Below, in pieces: positions 15,001-30,000 of a stretch of DNA of 64,000 nucleotides. The notes beneath the pieces are model-generated. The model ran no database searches and was not told the DNA's origin. It saw only the letters and a list, made by a program, of their open reading frames with translations. A program made the translations under genes and the position numbers. This DNA comes from Sordariomycetes sp. S80-01Y. Its lineage: Eukaryota > Ascomycota > Sordariomycetes. Each line of letters starts with the position of its first letter. The stretch's first letter is position 1. Location: the NCBI GenBank assembly GCA_037042185.1, contig JAXQJY010000032.1:372001-436000 (forward strand), in the 5' to 3' direction.

Positions 15001-18000
15001 CCAGGCGTCAATGGCCGGTGCATTCGGACGGATTGCAGCTTGCTCAGTGATCAAATCGTGAACGCATCTGTCAAGAACAACCTCAGGAGTAACCTGGTTT
15101 GTTTTCAAAGCTCGTTCGACGTCCCAGGCGCTTGTAAGTGAAATTTCGCTGAGTGCCTTATCAGGTGACTCGAACAGGGCATGGAGTGTCTGCTCGAATT
15201 GGTGAGCCATAGCCTCCATCTGAGACTCGCGCAGGACTGCGGAATCGTAAATAAGTGATAGCTCAATCTGCTCATCCGATAAAGCCCCCTGCATGACCAA
15301 AGGATAGGTGAAGTAGCTCTGCACGGTATTTGTCAGGCTATTCAACTCAGACTCAGCAGGCGATAGGATGCCGTTGCTGATAGACCCTGCTAGGCCCATG
15401 CGCTGGAACGGCTGGACAACCATGAGACTCGAGAAATCGCAAACATCTCTGGTGGTGCTGTTGATCTTGGATATGTTCTGTAGACCGAACTGCTCATAGG
15501 CAACCATTTCCAAGGCCTGCTCTTGCACTCCTTGAAGGAAGTCACTGATCCTCTGCTTCCGGTCGCCTAAGTTGATTCGAACTGGCACCGTCGCGATCAT
15601 AGGGCCAGGCATTGTCTCAAGTCCAGGAATAGAAGCTTGTCGACCTGAGACTGTGGCTCCAAAGGTAATGTCATGAGTGTCGGAGTACCTTGCTAGGACC
15701 AAAGCCCAGGCAGCGCGAACGACCGAGGCCTTAGTAGTGGAGACGGAGGTGTGGGTGGGCAGATTGATAGTCTTAGCAAAGACTTGAGTAACCTTAGTGG
15801 ACTCTGTTGTAGGCTTACGCGCCGGAAATGATGATTTCTGGGCACCTCTAAGTTGCTCTTCCCAGTAAGTCTCGGCAGATTTGCTGTTCAGTCGAGACAC
15901 GTAGTCAATGAAACCAGTGTATGGCTTCAGAGTTTGGGTCTCAAGACGATGATAGGTCTTGCCCAGCGTATCCATGATGAGACTGAGACTCCATCCATCA
16001 AAGAGGGAGTGGTGGCTCAACCAGACAAAGTAGGCTGAATCTGCATCCTTGGCGATACTGCAACGGTTGAGCCTCGACCCGTAGGTCATCTCAACTTCCG
16101 AGGCTGAGCGCATGACGGTAGCGAAGTCATACTCGGCAACAGAATCCCAGGCCATATCGTTGTTGACGATGGCCTGGATCGACTTTCCATCGTGCTCAAT
16201 GATGCGCGTGCGAAGATTAGAGCATAGCCTTGTTGTTTCATTCCAAGCTTCCACAAAGGCCGCCACCTCGACTCCTTTGGACAGTCGGAAAGCATGCTTG
16301 GCGATATATGAACCTGGCTGTTTAACAGATAATGCCATGAGACCCTGTTGCATGGGGCTGCAAGGAAATGCATCCTCGATGAACTGGTCTTCAGTAAAGC
16401 TGCAGACGGATGCGAATTCATTCTGCAAGTCCTCTTTATTGGCATCCACCATGCTAAACGGAACGATGCCCTGTGCGGAGACTTCGTCAGTAGATGTCAT
16501 TTTGGCGGCGAGGGCCTCGAGATGAGGATCTTGGAAGATGTCGGCAATGTTCAACTTGAATCCGTGCGCCTGTGCCAGAGATACCAGCTGGATGGCCGTG
16601 ATCGAGTCACCTCCGATGGCGAGCAAGCTGTGAGTTTTCCCAATCTTGTTCGGGTCAGTACCGAGGAGCTGTGCCCAAAGCTGCCGGAGTCTAAATTCCA
16701 TCTCCGTAGTGGGCTCAATTATGTCGTTAACACAGTCGGCCAGGGAATAAGAGAGTTGTTGATCCTGTGTCAGGCTCGTCGTCATCGACTTGAGCTTTCG
16801 ACGGTCGACTTTCATGGCGCTGACGTAGGGCCACTTCCGAACTGGGAGGAACATGGTAGGGACCATGTAGCCTGGGAGGTTTGTCTTAAGCTTGTTCGAA
16901 AGCTCTTTAAGCATTTGTTGCATCTCCGCAGAAAGCTCGAACAGGTCTCCACCTGCAACTTCCACCTCTTCATCCTCATCGAATCCAATGAAAGCCACAA
17001 GCGTGTCACGCCCCTCAAAAGCAATGACATTGACAGACGCCTGCTCTATAGTGGGCTCCAACGCTTTGATGGTGTATTCGATCTCGCCAGGCTCAAGGCG
17101 CTGCCCACGGATCTTGAGCTGGCCATCTCTGCGGCCAAGGTATTCGAGTTGACCATCAGGGAAGTACCTGACGAGATCGCCAGTTCGGTAGAACCTGTGC
17201 CCGGCAGATTGTTCTGATTCTGGTAGACAATCCAGCTTTTCGAGAAATGACTTTTTGGTGAGAGCTTCATTATTGATGTACCCTCGAGCGATACCGGGAC
17301 CGTGAACGACGAGTTCGCCAATGCAGCCGATAGGAGTGAGCGCCATATCGTCAGGGTCAACGACCCACGTTGCTGTGTTGCTTCCTTTGCCAATAGAGGT
17401 AGGGGACTCTGTCTTGGAGACGTAGTCGTATACAGTACAGTAGATGCAAGCTTCGGCAGGGCCAAAACCGTTGGACAACTCAACATGGTCCATCCAGGTG
17501 ATGAGAGTATCCTGTGCAGCAGCCTCTCCGGATAAGATCAACTTCTTCAGAGTTGGTACGTCTTTGCAGTCCAAAGTACGTAAGAAAGACGGGGTCAACA
17601 TGGCTGTGTTGACATTAGCCTTCTTGATATAATCCACGATACCCTGCATGCGCTCTGTCTCATTGGGCACACAAACAGTTCCACCGTGGAATAAGGTGCT
17701 GAAAATTTCGCCAAGGCTGATATCAAAGACGTAGTTAGAAAACTGCAACACGCGTGACTCGGGGGTGAACCGGCACGCTGAGCCATGACCGGTAAGGCTG
17801 CTGGAACAGAGAGCATTGTGCTCCATCACCAAGCCCTTCGGTTTACCCGTCGATCCAGAAGTGAAGAGGATGTAAGCCGCATCGGTAGGTTGAGGTTGTT
17901 GGTATATCTCATAAACTGGCATGGGCTTGTTGAAGTACTCAGCAGAGATCTCGACAACGTGGTGAGTGAGTCCCGCACAGAGACCGGCTGTGGAAGGTGA

Positions 18001-21000
18001 GACGATCATCAAATTTGCTTGGAGTTCTGCCACAAGCTCCTTTCGACGTTCGACTGGATGTGTGGGATCAAATGGCACAAAGATTCCCCCTGCTTTCATG
18101 ATTCCAATCATTGCAACAATTGGCCACGCCGACTTTTCATAGCATACTGGTACGGGGCTGCCAACTTGTACACCAAGATGCGAAAGATGTGCAGCCAACT
18201 GGCCTGATAACTGGTCCAAAGCGGAATAGCTTAACGTTACCTCCGTCGATGAAATTGCTTCATGATCAGGACGTAAAGCTACTTGTTTTGCAATCAAGTC
18301 GTGTGCGCATTCGTCCACTGTGGCGGGGAGGGTGCCGGGTAGCCGATTCCATCGCGCAGCCTGTTCCAGGTCCCAAGCGGAAGAAACTTTGACTTGGCCT
18401 AAGAGACGGCCAGTGTCGTTTTGAAGTTCATGAATAACGTGCTCAAGCTGGTGAGCTAGAGCCTCGATCTGTCCTTCCTTTAGGATGCTGGTCTTGTACA
18501 CAAAGTGTAGTTCGACTGTGCTGTCCGACAACCGAGCTTGCATGACTAGGGGATAACTGTAGTAGTTTTGCAATTGGTGGTGCTCGAGCTCCACATGCGC
18601 GTCCACCTGTTGCAGTATCTCGTCATTGCCATCCTCTGCGAGGAAATGCTGCATTGGCTGGATGAGGAGTAGACTCGTTGAATCGCAAGCCTCACGAGCG
18701 TCCGAGTGTACTTTTCCAATATCTTGCAGCCCAAACTGCTCGTGCGGGATCATTTCCGAGGCTTGCACCTGAATCTGCTCTAGGAAGCTAGACACGGAAG
18801 TTTGCGTATCTAAGCGAACCCGCACTGGCACTGTCGCCACAGTAGGCCCGACCAGCTCTGTGATTCCTGGCACTGGCGCCTGTCGGCCTGACACGGTTGC
18901 CGCAAAGCAAACGTCGTCCGTGTCGCTGTACTTGGCCAGAAGTAGCGCCCAAGCAGCCCGAACGAGATTTGCATTGGTGACAGTGCGGGGCGCCGCAGAA
19001 AGATCAACTGTTTTCACAAGAATCTCTGTAGAGGTAACGGCTGCTGTGTCCTTCGCGACGGCAGGGGGGAAGGGTGAACGCTTGGCTCCTCTCAGCTCCT
19101 CAGACCAGTACTCTTCGGTAGAGATAGCGTTCTGTTCGCGAGTGTATTTGATGAATTGTGAGTAGGGCACGAGATTCGGGGCGATCCGTCCATGATACTC
19201 GGATAGGAGGACATCGAGTATGATCCGCATCGTGAAGCCATCGTGGATAGCATGGTGCATGGCCAGGGCGAAGTATGTCTTACCCTTTTTGTCGGTAATC
19301 AGCGAATATTGACACAAGCGGTCACCGAAGCCCATAGAAAGTGTGGCCATATCCCGCATATATTGTTCCAGGTCGTCATGAGCCGACTCTGTCCATCCAC
19401 CATCATTGGAGAGCACAGCCTGAACCGCAACGTTATTGACTGAGAGGATTCGTGTTCTAAGCACGTCACACTTCTCAACGGTCGTATTCCAGGCTGCAAC
19501 GAAGCAGTCAAGGTCGATTGAAGATGCTAGCTTATAAATGTGCTTAGCAATGTACGACCCAGGCTGCTTGATTGAAAGAGCGAGAAGACCTTCCTGTAGC
19601 TTGACACAGGGGTATGCATCTACAATCTTTTGACCTGGCGTGAGATGGCATTGTTGGCCGATCTGATGAGGATCGAGTACTGAACTCTTCGAGGACTCGT
19701 CAAGGAGGCTGAAGGCGGGGACTGAGTCACTCGGCGACTGATTGTCTTCATCGAAAGAAGCTTTGCTTGCCACAGCCAGAAGTCTCGCATCTTCAAATAT
19801 TTGCCTGACCGTGATCTTGATCCCTTGTTTCCTCGCCATATTGGACATATGGATGGTGCTAATGGAGTCACCCCCAATAGCCAGGAAGCTGTCGTCTCGT
19901 CCGATGGAGGATGCATTTATTTGCAGCACGCTTGCCCAAACTTGTTGGAGGGACCACTCCATCTCCGTCTCAGGGGCACGTTTCTTTGAGTCTTGCAGGG
20001 CATAACTTGCCATCTGATCTTCACTAAGACGGCTGGTCTCAGCCTTCAGTGTCTTCCGATCAAGTTTGGTCGATGAAATGAAAGGCATGTAGCTGCAAGG
20101 AATGAAGATAGAGGGGACCATGTATGAAGGTAGAGTGACCTTGAGCTCACTGACCAAGGCGGTAAGCTGCTCGGACAGCGTGGGGGTTATTGCTTCAAAC
20201 ATAGGTTGATGGTCGTGGGCACTATCCCCCGCTACCCTGCTTTCATTGGAGAAACAGAAATAAGCCACAAGTTGAGAGCCGGCCTGGGATTGATGCACAT
20301 CCACGCCAACCTGAGCAACTGAGTGGAGGAGGGTCCTGATATGGTGCTCGACTTCGCCCAACTCAACACGGAAGCCGCGGATCTTGATCTGGCTGTCCTT
20401 GCGGCTGATAAACTCGATCATCCCATCTGGGCTGTACCGGCATAGGTCGCCCGACTTGTAGAAACGACTCCAATGTTGTTCAGTACGCCATGGCGCCCAC
20501 TCAGGGAGACGACGGACAAGCGAGGCTTCAGTCTTCTCTTTATCAGCAAGATACTCGTTCAAGAGTGTCGGACCCTGAATAACGACTTCCCCAATCGTTC
20601 CAAAAGGCGCTAGCCTGGCAGGCTCCTGTGGGTCGACGATCCAGCAGAAACCACCGACACTAGTTCCTACAATGGCAGGATTATCGGACTTGGATCGGTA
20701 CTCGTGAAGCGTGCTGCATATAGTTGTCTCCGAGGGACCCCAGCCATTGACAAGTCGGACATGTCCGTACCATACGTCGAGGATGTCTTGACCAACGGCC
20801 TCACCAGCCAGAATCATAAACTCCACGGAAGGCAAGTCTTGCGGCCTGAGGGTTCGAGCAAAGGCTGGAGTTAGGAATATCCAATTGACTCCAAGCTGCG
20901 CCACGAAATCGACGAGATTATTCAACCGGGTGTCTTCGGACGGAACACAAAGCGTAGCTCCGAAAATCAACGTGCCTATCATCTCACCGATAGACATGTC

Positions 21001-24000
21001 GAAGGTATAAGACGCGAATTGCAGCATCCTCACCTCATTAGTCATTCCGAGTCTCTCCCAGATATTGATGGAAGCGGTGCATAACGCCCTGTGACTAATG
21101 ACGAAGCCTTTTGGCACACCCGTAGAGCCTGATGTGAACAGAATATAGGCGGCGACATCTGTCGGAACAACAATCTCTGGCGAGCCAGAAGAGAAGCGAG
21201 TTTCGAGACTGTGGGCCAAATTGCCGTCGACATCCAATACCGTCTCCATGAAGTCTTTCACAACTGGACTACTCGTTGAAGATGCAAGACAGAGCCTTGA
21301 CCCTGTCTGCGACGCGATCTGTCGCCGGCGCTCAACAGGATGGGATGGATCAAAGGGGGCCCACGTAGCACCAGCCTTGTTGATAGCGAGGATGGAGACA
21401 AAATACCATATCGACTTCTCAAAGCAAACGTGGACAATATCCCCAAGACACACGCTATAGTCTTGGAGAAGACACTTAGCGAGTTTGTCGCTCACTTCAT
21501 TGAGTTGTCCGTAGGTCATAGAACCATCCCAGGCATCAATTGCAGACGCATTTGGACGGCAAAGGGCCTGTTCAACAAGTAGGTCGTGGAAGCAGCGATC
21601 AACGACCTTGGGGACAATGGCGTTCATCTTGCGGGCTTGCTCAATGTCCCAACTTGAAGTCATCGATATCTCACCAAGCCTCTTGTTTCCTGACTGGAGC
21701 AATTGGTGGAGCACATGCTCAAATTGATGCGAAACAGCCTGCATCTGGGTGTCCTTCAAGACATTCGTATCGTAAATCAGCAGGAGTTCGACTGCATCGG
21801 CAGATAACGCGCTCTGCATGACAAGGGGATAGTTAAAATAGCCCTGGATACCCCTCTCGACATCGGACTCGACTGAAGTAAGCAAAGCATTGCTGATGGC
21901 ATCGGTCAGACCCATTCGCTGGAAAGGCTGAACAACCATCAAGCTTGAAAAGTCACAAACTTCCTTTGTGTTTGAGTTGATCTTGGAAATGTTGAGTAAA
22001 CCAAATTGCTCAAATGCAACCATGTCCAGGGCCTGATTCTGCACTGATTGAAGGAAGCTGGACACCTCGAGCTCCCTGTCAACTTTTACACGGACAGGAA
22101 TAGTGGCGATCATCGGGCCAGGCATGCTCTCGAGCCCTGGAACGGGGGCTTGGCGACCTGATACAGTCGCTCCAAAAGTGATGTCGTCCGTGTCACAATA
22201 TTGAGCGAGCACCAAAGCCCATGCCGCGCGAACAGCTGAAGCAGTGGTGATAGAAGGGTGGCTTGTGGATGAGGGTAGATCGATTGTCTTTTTGACGATT
22301 TCGGAAACGACATGCGTATCGGCATTCGAGCGCCGAGGAGGGAAAGACGCTGGTTGAGCATTATGTAGTTGATCGCTCCAATAGGTCTCGGCGCTGCTGG
22401 TCTCCATTTCGTGCACGTAAGAAATGAACCTTGAGTATGGAGCCAAACTGCGAGGCTCCATAGTGTTGTAGACCCGGTATAGAGTGTCCATGATGAGACT
22501 TTGACTCCATCCGTCAAAAGTGGCATGGTGGCTCAGCCAGACGAAGTGCCCGTCCTTGGAGATGGAATATCGGTTCAGTCTTGAGCCGTATGTCATCTCA
22601 ATTTGATGCGCCTCGTTCATGAGGGTCTGGTAGTCGAGCTCAGAAACCGAATCCCATTCAACATCGTCGCGTACAACAGCTTGAATTGAGCTACTGTTGA
22701 CCTCCACGATGCGGGTCCTCAAACTATCACAGAGCGCGACGGTGCGCTCCCATGAAGTCTTGAACACAGCGATATCGGTCTCTTCGCCCAACTTAAAGGC
22801 ATGTTTGGCAATGTAGGAACCAGGTTGCTTGACGGACAACGCCATAAGACCCTGCTGAAGCGGGGTGCACGGGAAGGCGTCATCTATCGCGAGCCCTTGT
22901 AGTGCTGGGTCGTGATTGATTATGCCCAAGTCAACTTCCAGTAAGCTGAATGGAGCTACCTCATCGCTCGAGGTGGATTCGAGAAGAGTAGCTTCTTGGG
23001 ACAGGGCCTCGAGGCGAGAGTTCTTGAATATGGCGGAGGTTGTGAGACCGATGCCACGCTTTTGCGCCGCCGAGATCAATTGAATTGCTGTGATGGAATC
23101 GCCGCCAATTTGGAGGAAGCTGTCATTCTTGCCGATCTCCTCCGGCGCTAACTTCAGTACCTGAGCCCAGATATTCCGGAGCATGAATTCCATATCTGTC
23201 GTGGGCTCAATTCGCTTCTCTTCGGTCACCAATGCGAAGCTCAGTCGCTGTTCTGGAGATAGCCCTTGGGCCATGGATCGCAGCGTTTTTCGATCAATCT
23301 TCATTCCGCTGCTCGTTGGCATCGAGCGAACCGGAATGAACATGGCAGGTACCATAAATGAAGGAAGGGTAGATTTGAGCTCATTGGATATAGAGATCAG
23401 AGCTTCTTGAGTAGCTTCGTTGAGCTTGAAGAAGCTGTCATCCCAAGCTTCGTTGCCCCATTGGTCAGACGGGTTGATGAATGCGACCAAAGTTTTCCGC
23501 TCATCGAAAGCTACGACGTCAACAGCCACTGACTTGAATGTTCCGTCAATATTCTTGATGGCGTATTCCACCTCGCCAGGATCGAGACGCTGCCCGCGAA
23601 TCTTGACCTGGGCGTCTTTGCGGCCAATGTACTCAAGGACGCCCTCGGCGCCGAGTCGGACAAGATCGCCCGTGCGGTAGAACTTATAATTATGCTTGAG
23701 CTCAGATGGAATCCAGGTAACATCATCAAGGAAAGATGCCTCTGTCTGGATAACATCGTGCAGGTAGCCGCGAGAGAGCGTTGGTCCATGTAGGACAAGT
23801 TCACCGACGCATCCTGTCGGCGTCTGATGCTGGTAATTGTCAGGCTCAACAATCCAAGCAGCGTTGGAAAATCCTCGGCCGATCTTGGTAGGCATGTCTT
23901 CTGCGCCCTGGAACTTATAGAAGCTGGCATAGTTACAGGCCTCGGCAGGTCCATAACCATTCCAAAGCTCCACGTGGCCGCTCCATTGCCGGAGGAGATC

Positions 24001-27000
24001 ACGCGAGGCCGGTTCGCCACCCAATACTAAGGTTTCGAGTGACGGAACCTGCTCAGGAGAGAAGGTTCCTACAAACGAGGGCGTCAACATGGCTGTGTTG
24101 ATCTTGGCTTTGGCGATAAACTCGGGTGCATTCTGCAATCGCTCCGTCTCCGAAGGAACACACACAGTGCCTCCAAAGGCCAAGGTTGTGAAGATTTCAC
24201 CCAAACTACCGTCAAAGATGAAATTTGAGAATTGGAAAACTCGAGAGTTCTGGGTGATGCCGAGTGTGCTGCCTTGCCCAAGCGTGCTAGCTGAGAACGC
24301 GGAGTGCTCCATAACCACACCTTTCGGCTTTCCTGTCGAACCAGACGTGAAAAGAATGTATGCTACATTGTCTGTTCGAGACTTGGAGTCAAAGACAGCA
24401 TTTAGGTCAGAATCCTCGAGGTAGTCGCGCGAGATTTCGATGACGTGCTCCGTGAGATTTTCTGAAGCTGACACCATCGAAGGAGACACAATCATGATCT
24501 TGGCGCCTACTTCTTCCACCAATTCTTTGCGGCGCTCAGAGGGATGCTGTGGATCTAGTGGCACGAAGGAAGCACCGGCCTTCATGATTCCGAGCATCGA
24601 GACAATCGCAAAAGCCGACTTTTCCTGGCAAATAGGGACAACTGCCTCTTGCCCAATACCTAGATCTTGCAATTTGTATGCGAGAGTGTTCGAAAAGATA
24701 TCAAGTTCGGCATAAGTCATGCTTGTATGTGTCGAGAAGATGGCTTCGTGATCCGGATCAGAAGCGACCTGCTCGGAGATCAAATCCACGACGCAGGTAT
24801 TGGCTGGCTTAGGCTGGTCGTTCCAATACGAAGCCTGTTCAATATCCCATGAAGACGCAATCGCAATCTGCCCGAGATACTTCTTTTCAGGATTAGAGAT
24901 TTCCCGAACAACCTTCTGATAGTGTTGAGCCATGGCTTCAACCTGGATCTCAGTCAGAACGCTGGTGTCGTACAGAAGTTCCAGCTCGGCGCCAGTATCC
25001 GCGTAGCTGCACTGCATAGCCAGAGGGTAACTGAAGTAATTTTGCATTCTCTCCTCCGTGAAGAAATCCGAGTCTATGGGCGTCAGGAGCCTGTCATTGC
25101 TTGGGGTCTTCTGATCCAGGTGCTGAAGGGGTTGAATAGCCATGATGCTGGTGAAGTCGCAGGCGTCCCTAGCGTTCTGATGTAGCTTAGAGATCCTCTG
25201 CAGGCCGTATTGTTCGTGAGGAATGGCTTCAGTGCCCTGAATCTGAATTTGATGGAGATATTCAGAGATTGGCTGATCTTGGTCCAGGCGGACACGAACA
25301 GGCACTGTGGCAACAACTGGACCAGCCATGTCCATGATGCCAGGCACAGGTGCTTGGCGACCCGAGACGGTGGCAGCGAAGCAAATATCATCTGTCTCAC
25401 TGTATCTTGCTAGCACAATTGCCCATGCGGCCCTGAGCAGAGCTGCTTTGGTCACTTCCACGTTGACAGATCGGAGATCGATATCTTTAGTGACGACTCG
25501 CACAGTAGATCCGGTCTTGGTGGCACTGGGAGGGAAGGATGCCCTCTTTGCACCCTCAAGCTCCTTGCTCCAGAACTTGCGGCTCTTTTCCAAGTCAGAT
25601 CTTCCTAGACATTGAATGAAGCGGCTAAAAGGTTGAACGACCGGTGCTGCTGTTCTGGCGTAGGTGGCTTGCAACAGATCTTGAATGATGCGTAGAGTCC
25701 ATCCATCGTGAATGGCGTGGTGCAAAGCCAGGAAGAAGTAATGCTGGCCTTCTTCGACCCGGATGAGATCGTATTGGCAGAGGTCTGTGCCATATCCCAT
25801 CTTGATGTCGGCGGTATCTTGCATGTAATCTTGTAGATTGCTTGTTGTGGTATGTTTCCATTTGGATTTTCCAGAAGCAATCACGGCTTGAACAGCAGTA
25901 TCGTGGACGATTCCGATACGAGTGCGCAGCGTGGCGCAGGACTGTAGTGTATACTCCCAGGCCTCGATGAATGCGTCGTTGTCGAGCTTCGAGGGAAGCT
26001 TGTAAAGGGACTTTGCGACATATGAACCAGGCTGTTTTCGACTCAATGCCATGAGGCCTTCTTGAAGCTTGGTGCAAGGGTACGCATCCTCAATGGTCTG
26101 AGACCCGTCCAACCCGAGGTCCGACCGGAAATCATTATCGAGTACGGATATTCTCGTTTCCTCTGCGAGGAGGGTAAGTGGCTCGATGATCTCTGCAACC
26201 TCTGGTATAACTTCCGTGGTGAAGGATGCGTTGGCTGCAAGAGAGAGCAGCCTCGAGTCATGAAAGATGTCTCTCACAGAAACAAGCAGGCCTTGCCTCC
26301 TCGCTGCATTCATGAGGTGAATAGCGCTGATAGAATCACCACCAATAGTCAAGAAGCTGTCGTCACGGCCTATAGAGTTTGCCGGAATGTGAAGGATGTC
26401 CGCCCAGATCTTCTGAAGCCGCCATTCCGTGTCCGAGGTGGGCTGGCGCTTCTCCCGTGACTGAAGACTGTACATCGCCATATCTTCTTGAGTCAATCCA
26501 ACCGTCTTAGACACAAGAGTTCTACGGTCGAGCTTCGTTGATGTGATGAAAGGCATGTAGTTGCACGGAATGAAGAGCGAGGGGACCATGTACTTAGGCA
26601 TTAACACTCCAAGCTTGCCGGCCAAGTCAGCTAGTTGTTCTCTGAGATCAGAGTCAACCTCGGAGAAGATTGGCTCCTTGGAGGGATCAAGGTCGACGTC
26701 TGCAACTCTCGCTTCATTTGAGAAACATAGGTAGGCAGCCAGGCGGGACCCAGCCTCAGTCTTGACTACATCGACTCCAACCTGGGCCACGGCGCTCAAG
26801 GAGGTGCGAATATGATGTTCAATCTCCCCAAGCTCGACACGGAGGCCTCGGATTTTGACTTGACCGTCCTTTCGGCTAACAAATTCCAAGGTGCCGTTTG
26901 GCAAGTAGCGACAAAGGTCTCCGGTCTTAAAGAACTTGGCGAAGGAGGGTTCGTAGCGGAAAGGTGCCCATTCGGGTAGGTTTCGCACCAGCGAAGCTTC

Positions 27001-30000
27001 CGTTCTCTCCGGATCAGAGATATACTCATCCATGATAGTTGGACCTTGAATGACAGCTTCACCGACAGAGCCAAAAGGTGCCAATTTTGAGGCATCGTCA
27101 GGATCTACCAGCCAGGTGTATGAGCCAACACTTGTTCCAATGGTGGCGGGCGAGTCGTCCGTCGAGCCATATTCGTAGAGAGTGCTGAAGGCTGTGCATT
27201 CTGCGGGACCCCAGCCGTTCATTAGGCGGACATTCCCAACCCATGTATCGAGGATATCCTGGCCCACGGCCTCGCCCGCAAGCACCACTGTCTCAACCGA
27301 AGGCACGTCGGCCGGTCTCAGTGTGCGGGCAAATGCTGGAGTCAGGAAGAGCCAGTCAACTTTGAAATCGCGGACGAATTCCGTAATGCTGTTAAGCCTG
27401 GCATCTTCTGACGGTACGCATACGGTGGCGCCAAACATGAGCGGCCCACCGAATTCTGCAGTAGACATATCGAAGACATAAGATGCAAATTGAAGGACCC
27501 TGTGGTTCTGCGTCATGCCTAGACGTCTCCAAATGTTCGAAGCGCTCGTGCAGAACGCGCGGTGGCTGATCACGAAACCCTTTGGGACACCAGTGCTGCC
27601 AGAGGTGAAGATGATGTAGGCGGCGGAATCAGCTGGTGTGGTAACTCGAGGAGCAGTCGACTTCTGGTCTTTAAGACTTTCGACGAAGTCAGAATTGACT
27701 TCGAGCACGGTAGTCATAAATTTCTCGCAGTCTGCAGTTGTGGCACCCGAGGTCAAGCAGATCCTTGCCCCAGTTTGCTCTGCAATCTGACTTCGTCGCT
27801 GAATGGGGTGGCTTGGGTCGAAAGGTGACCAAGTCGCTCCAGCTTTGTTGACAGCAAGAATCGCAACGAAGTGCCATACAGACTTCTCAAAGCACACATG
27901 CACAACTTCTTTCGGACGCAAGTGGTGCTCGTCTTGCAAGTAGGTGGCCAGCCTGTTGGCGACTTCGTCAAGTTCACGGTAAGTAAGATCACCGTCCCAA
28001 GCTGTGATGGCTCGAGCATCGGGGCGGCGTAGAGCCTGCCGAGAAAACATCTCGTGAAAGCAATCATCAATGACTTCGGGTTTGACAGAGTTGATCTTTT
28101 CAACCTGTTCGATATCCCAAGAGGACACCAGAGATATCTCAGCGACAGATTTGTCCTCGAAATCGGGGTTCAACAGCTGGCGGACAGCTTCCTCGAATTG
28201 ATGGGTGATAGCTTCCAGCTGGTTCCTATGCAGAACAGTCGAGTCGTACACGAAGGATAGATCAACGACGTCTTCGGACAAGGCACCCTGCATAACGAGG
28301 GGGTAGTTAAAATAGCCCTGCATCGTGCGCTCAACGGTGTTTGATTCGGTGTCAACAGGCCCAAGCAGTGCGTTATTCATAGAGTCTGTCAAGCCCATCT
28401 TCTTGAAAGGCTGAACAACCATCAAACTGGAAAAGTCGCAAGCTTCCTTGGTGGAATCGTTGATCTTGGCGATATTTTGTAGACCGTACTGCTCGAAAGC
28501 GATCATAGACATGGCTTGGTCCTGGATAGACTGCAAGAATGTTCTGACGCTCTGGTCCCTACTCAGCTTGACCCTGATCGGCACCGTCGCAATCATTGGC
28601 CCGGGCATGCTCTCAACTCCCGGAACAGGGGCTTGACGGCCAGAAACGGTGGCTCCGAAAGTGATATCATCACTATCTGAGTACCGAGCAAGGACCATGG
28701 CCCACGCCGCGCGGACCACAGTAGCTGTAGTGATAGCTGTGCTCTTCCCTGGGTAACTCGGAAGTCTGATGCTCATGTCCACGATTTCTGTGACGTTTTC
28801 GGAGTCGGGAGCCAGCTTCTGTGGGGGAAATGAGGCAGCCTGTGAGCCGCGTAGCTGTTCAGCCCAATAACGCTCGGCACTGGCGTTGTCTATGTGATGG
28901 ACATAGGAGATAAAATTGGAATAGGGACTCAAGCTTCGAAGCTCGAGGTTGCTGTAAGTACGGTAAAGTGTGTCCATCACAATCCCTTGGCTCCAGCCAT
29001 CAAAGATAGAATGGTGCCCGAGCCACACAAAGCAAAAGCTTCCATCAGCATCCCGAGAAATGCTATAGCGATTGAGTCTCGAACCGTACGTCATTTGAAC
29101 TCCTTCAGCAATCTCCAAGGTAGTCTGAAGGTCAAATTCTGCAATTGAGTCCCACGCCGTATCGCTGTCGAGAATGGCTTGGACAGTGATGTCTCCAACG
29201 TGGACAATTCTTGTTCGCAGAGTTGGGCAGAGATCGACGGTCCTGTTCCATGCGGAAATGAAGGCTTCGATGTTCACCCGCGCAGTCAAACGGAATGCAT
29301 TCCTCAAGATATATGACCCAGGCTGTTTGACGGAGAGCGCTATGAGACCTTGCTGGAGCGGGGTGCAGGGGAAAGCATCCTCGATGGTTTGGTCCCTCTG
29401 CAATTGACACTTGTAGGCAATTTCTGACTTTAGATCGTCTACCGAGAAGTCATGGAGCAAGCTGAAGGCAGAGACGTCGGTGCTCGAGAAGTCACTCGTG
29501 GCAATAGCAGTAAGGGCCAGCGACTCGAGACGGGCGTCTTTGAAAATGTTCTGAGTCGTAAGTTGCAGCCCATGCTTCTGGGCCAGTGAGATTAGCTGGA
29601 TGGCAGTAATCGAGTCGCCTCCGATTTGGAGGAAATTGTCTGTCTTGCCAATGTCTTTAACTTGGATGTTCAAAACCTCTGCCCAGATCTCGCGAAGCTT
29701 GAATTCCATGTCAGTCGTCGGCTCGACCTTCTGCTGGTTGGCTAAAGAGAAAGCGAGTCGCTCTTCCGTGGTCAGGCGCGAAGGCATAAGCCTCAATGTC
29801 TTCCGATCAATCTTCATACCACTGCTGAAGGGCATTGATCGCAAAGGAATGAACATGGCTGGCACCATGTACGCCGGCAAGACGAATTTCAACTCGCTTG
29901 ACAATCGAATCAAGAGCTCTTGGACATTTTCGTCAACCTCGAGGAATTCTCCTTGACCTCCTTCAGTCTCGTCGACATGCAAGGTTATAAACGCAGCAAG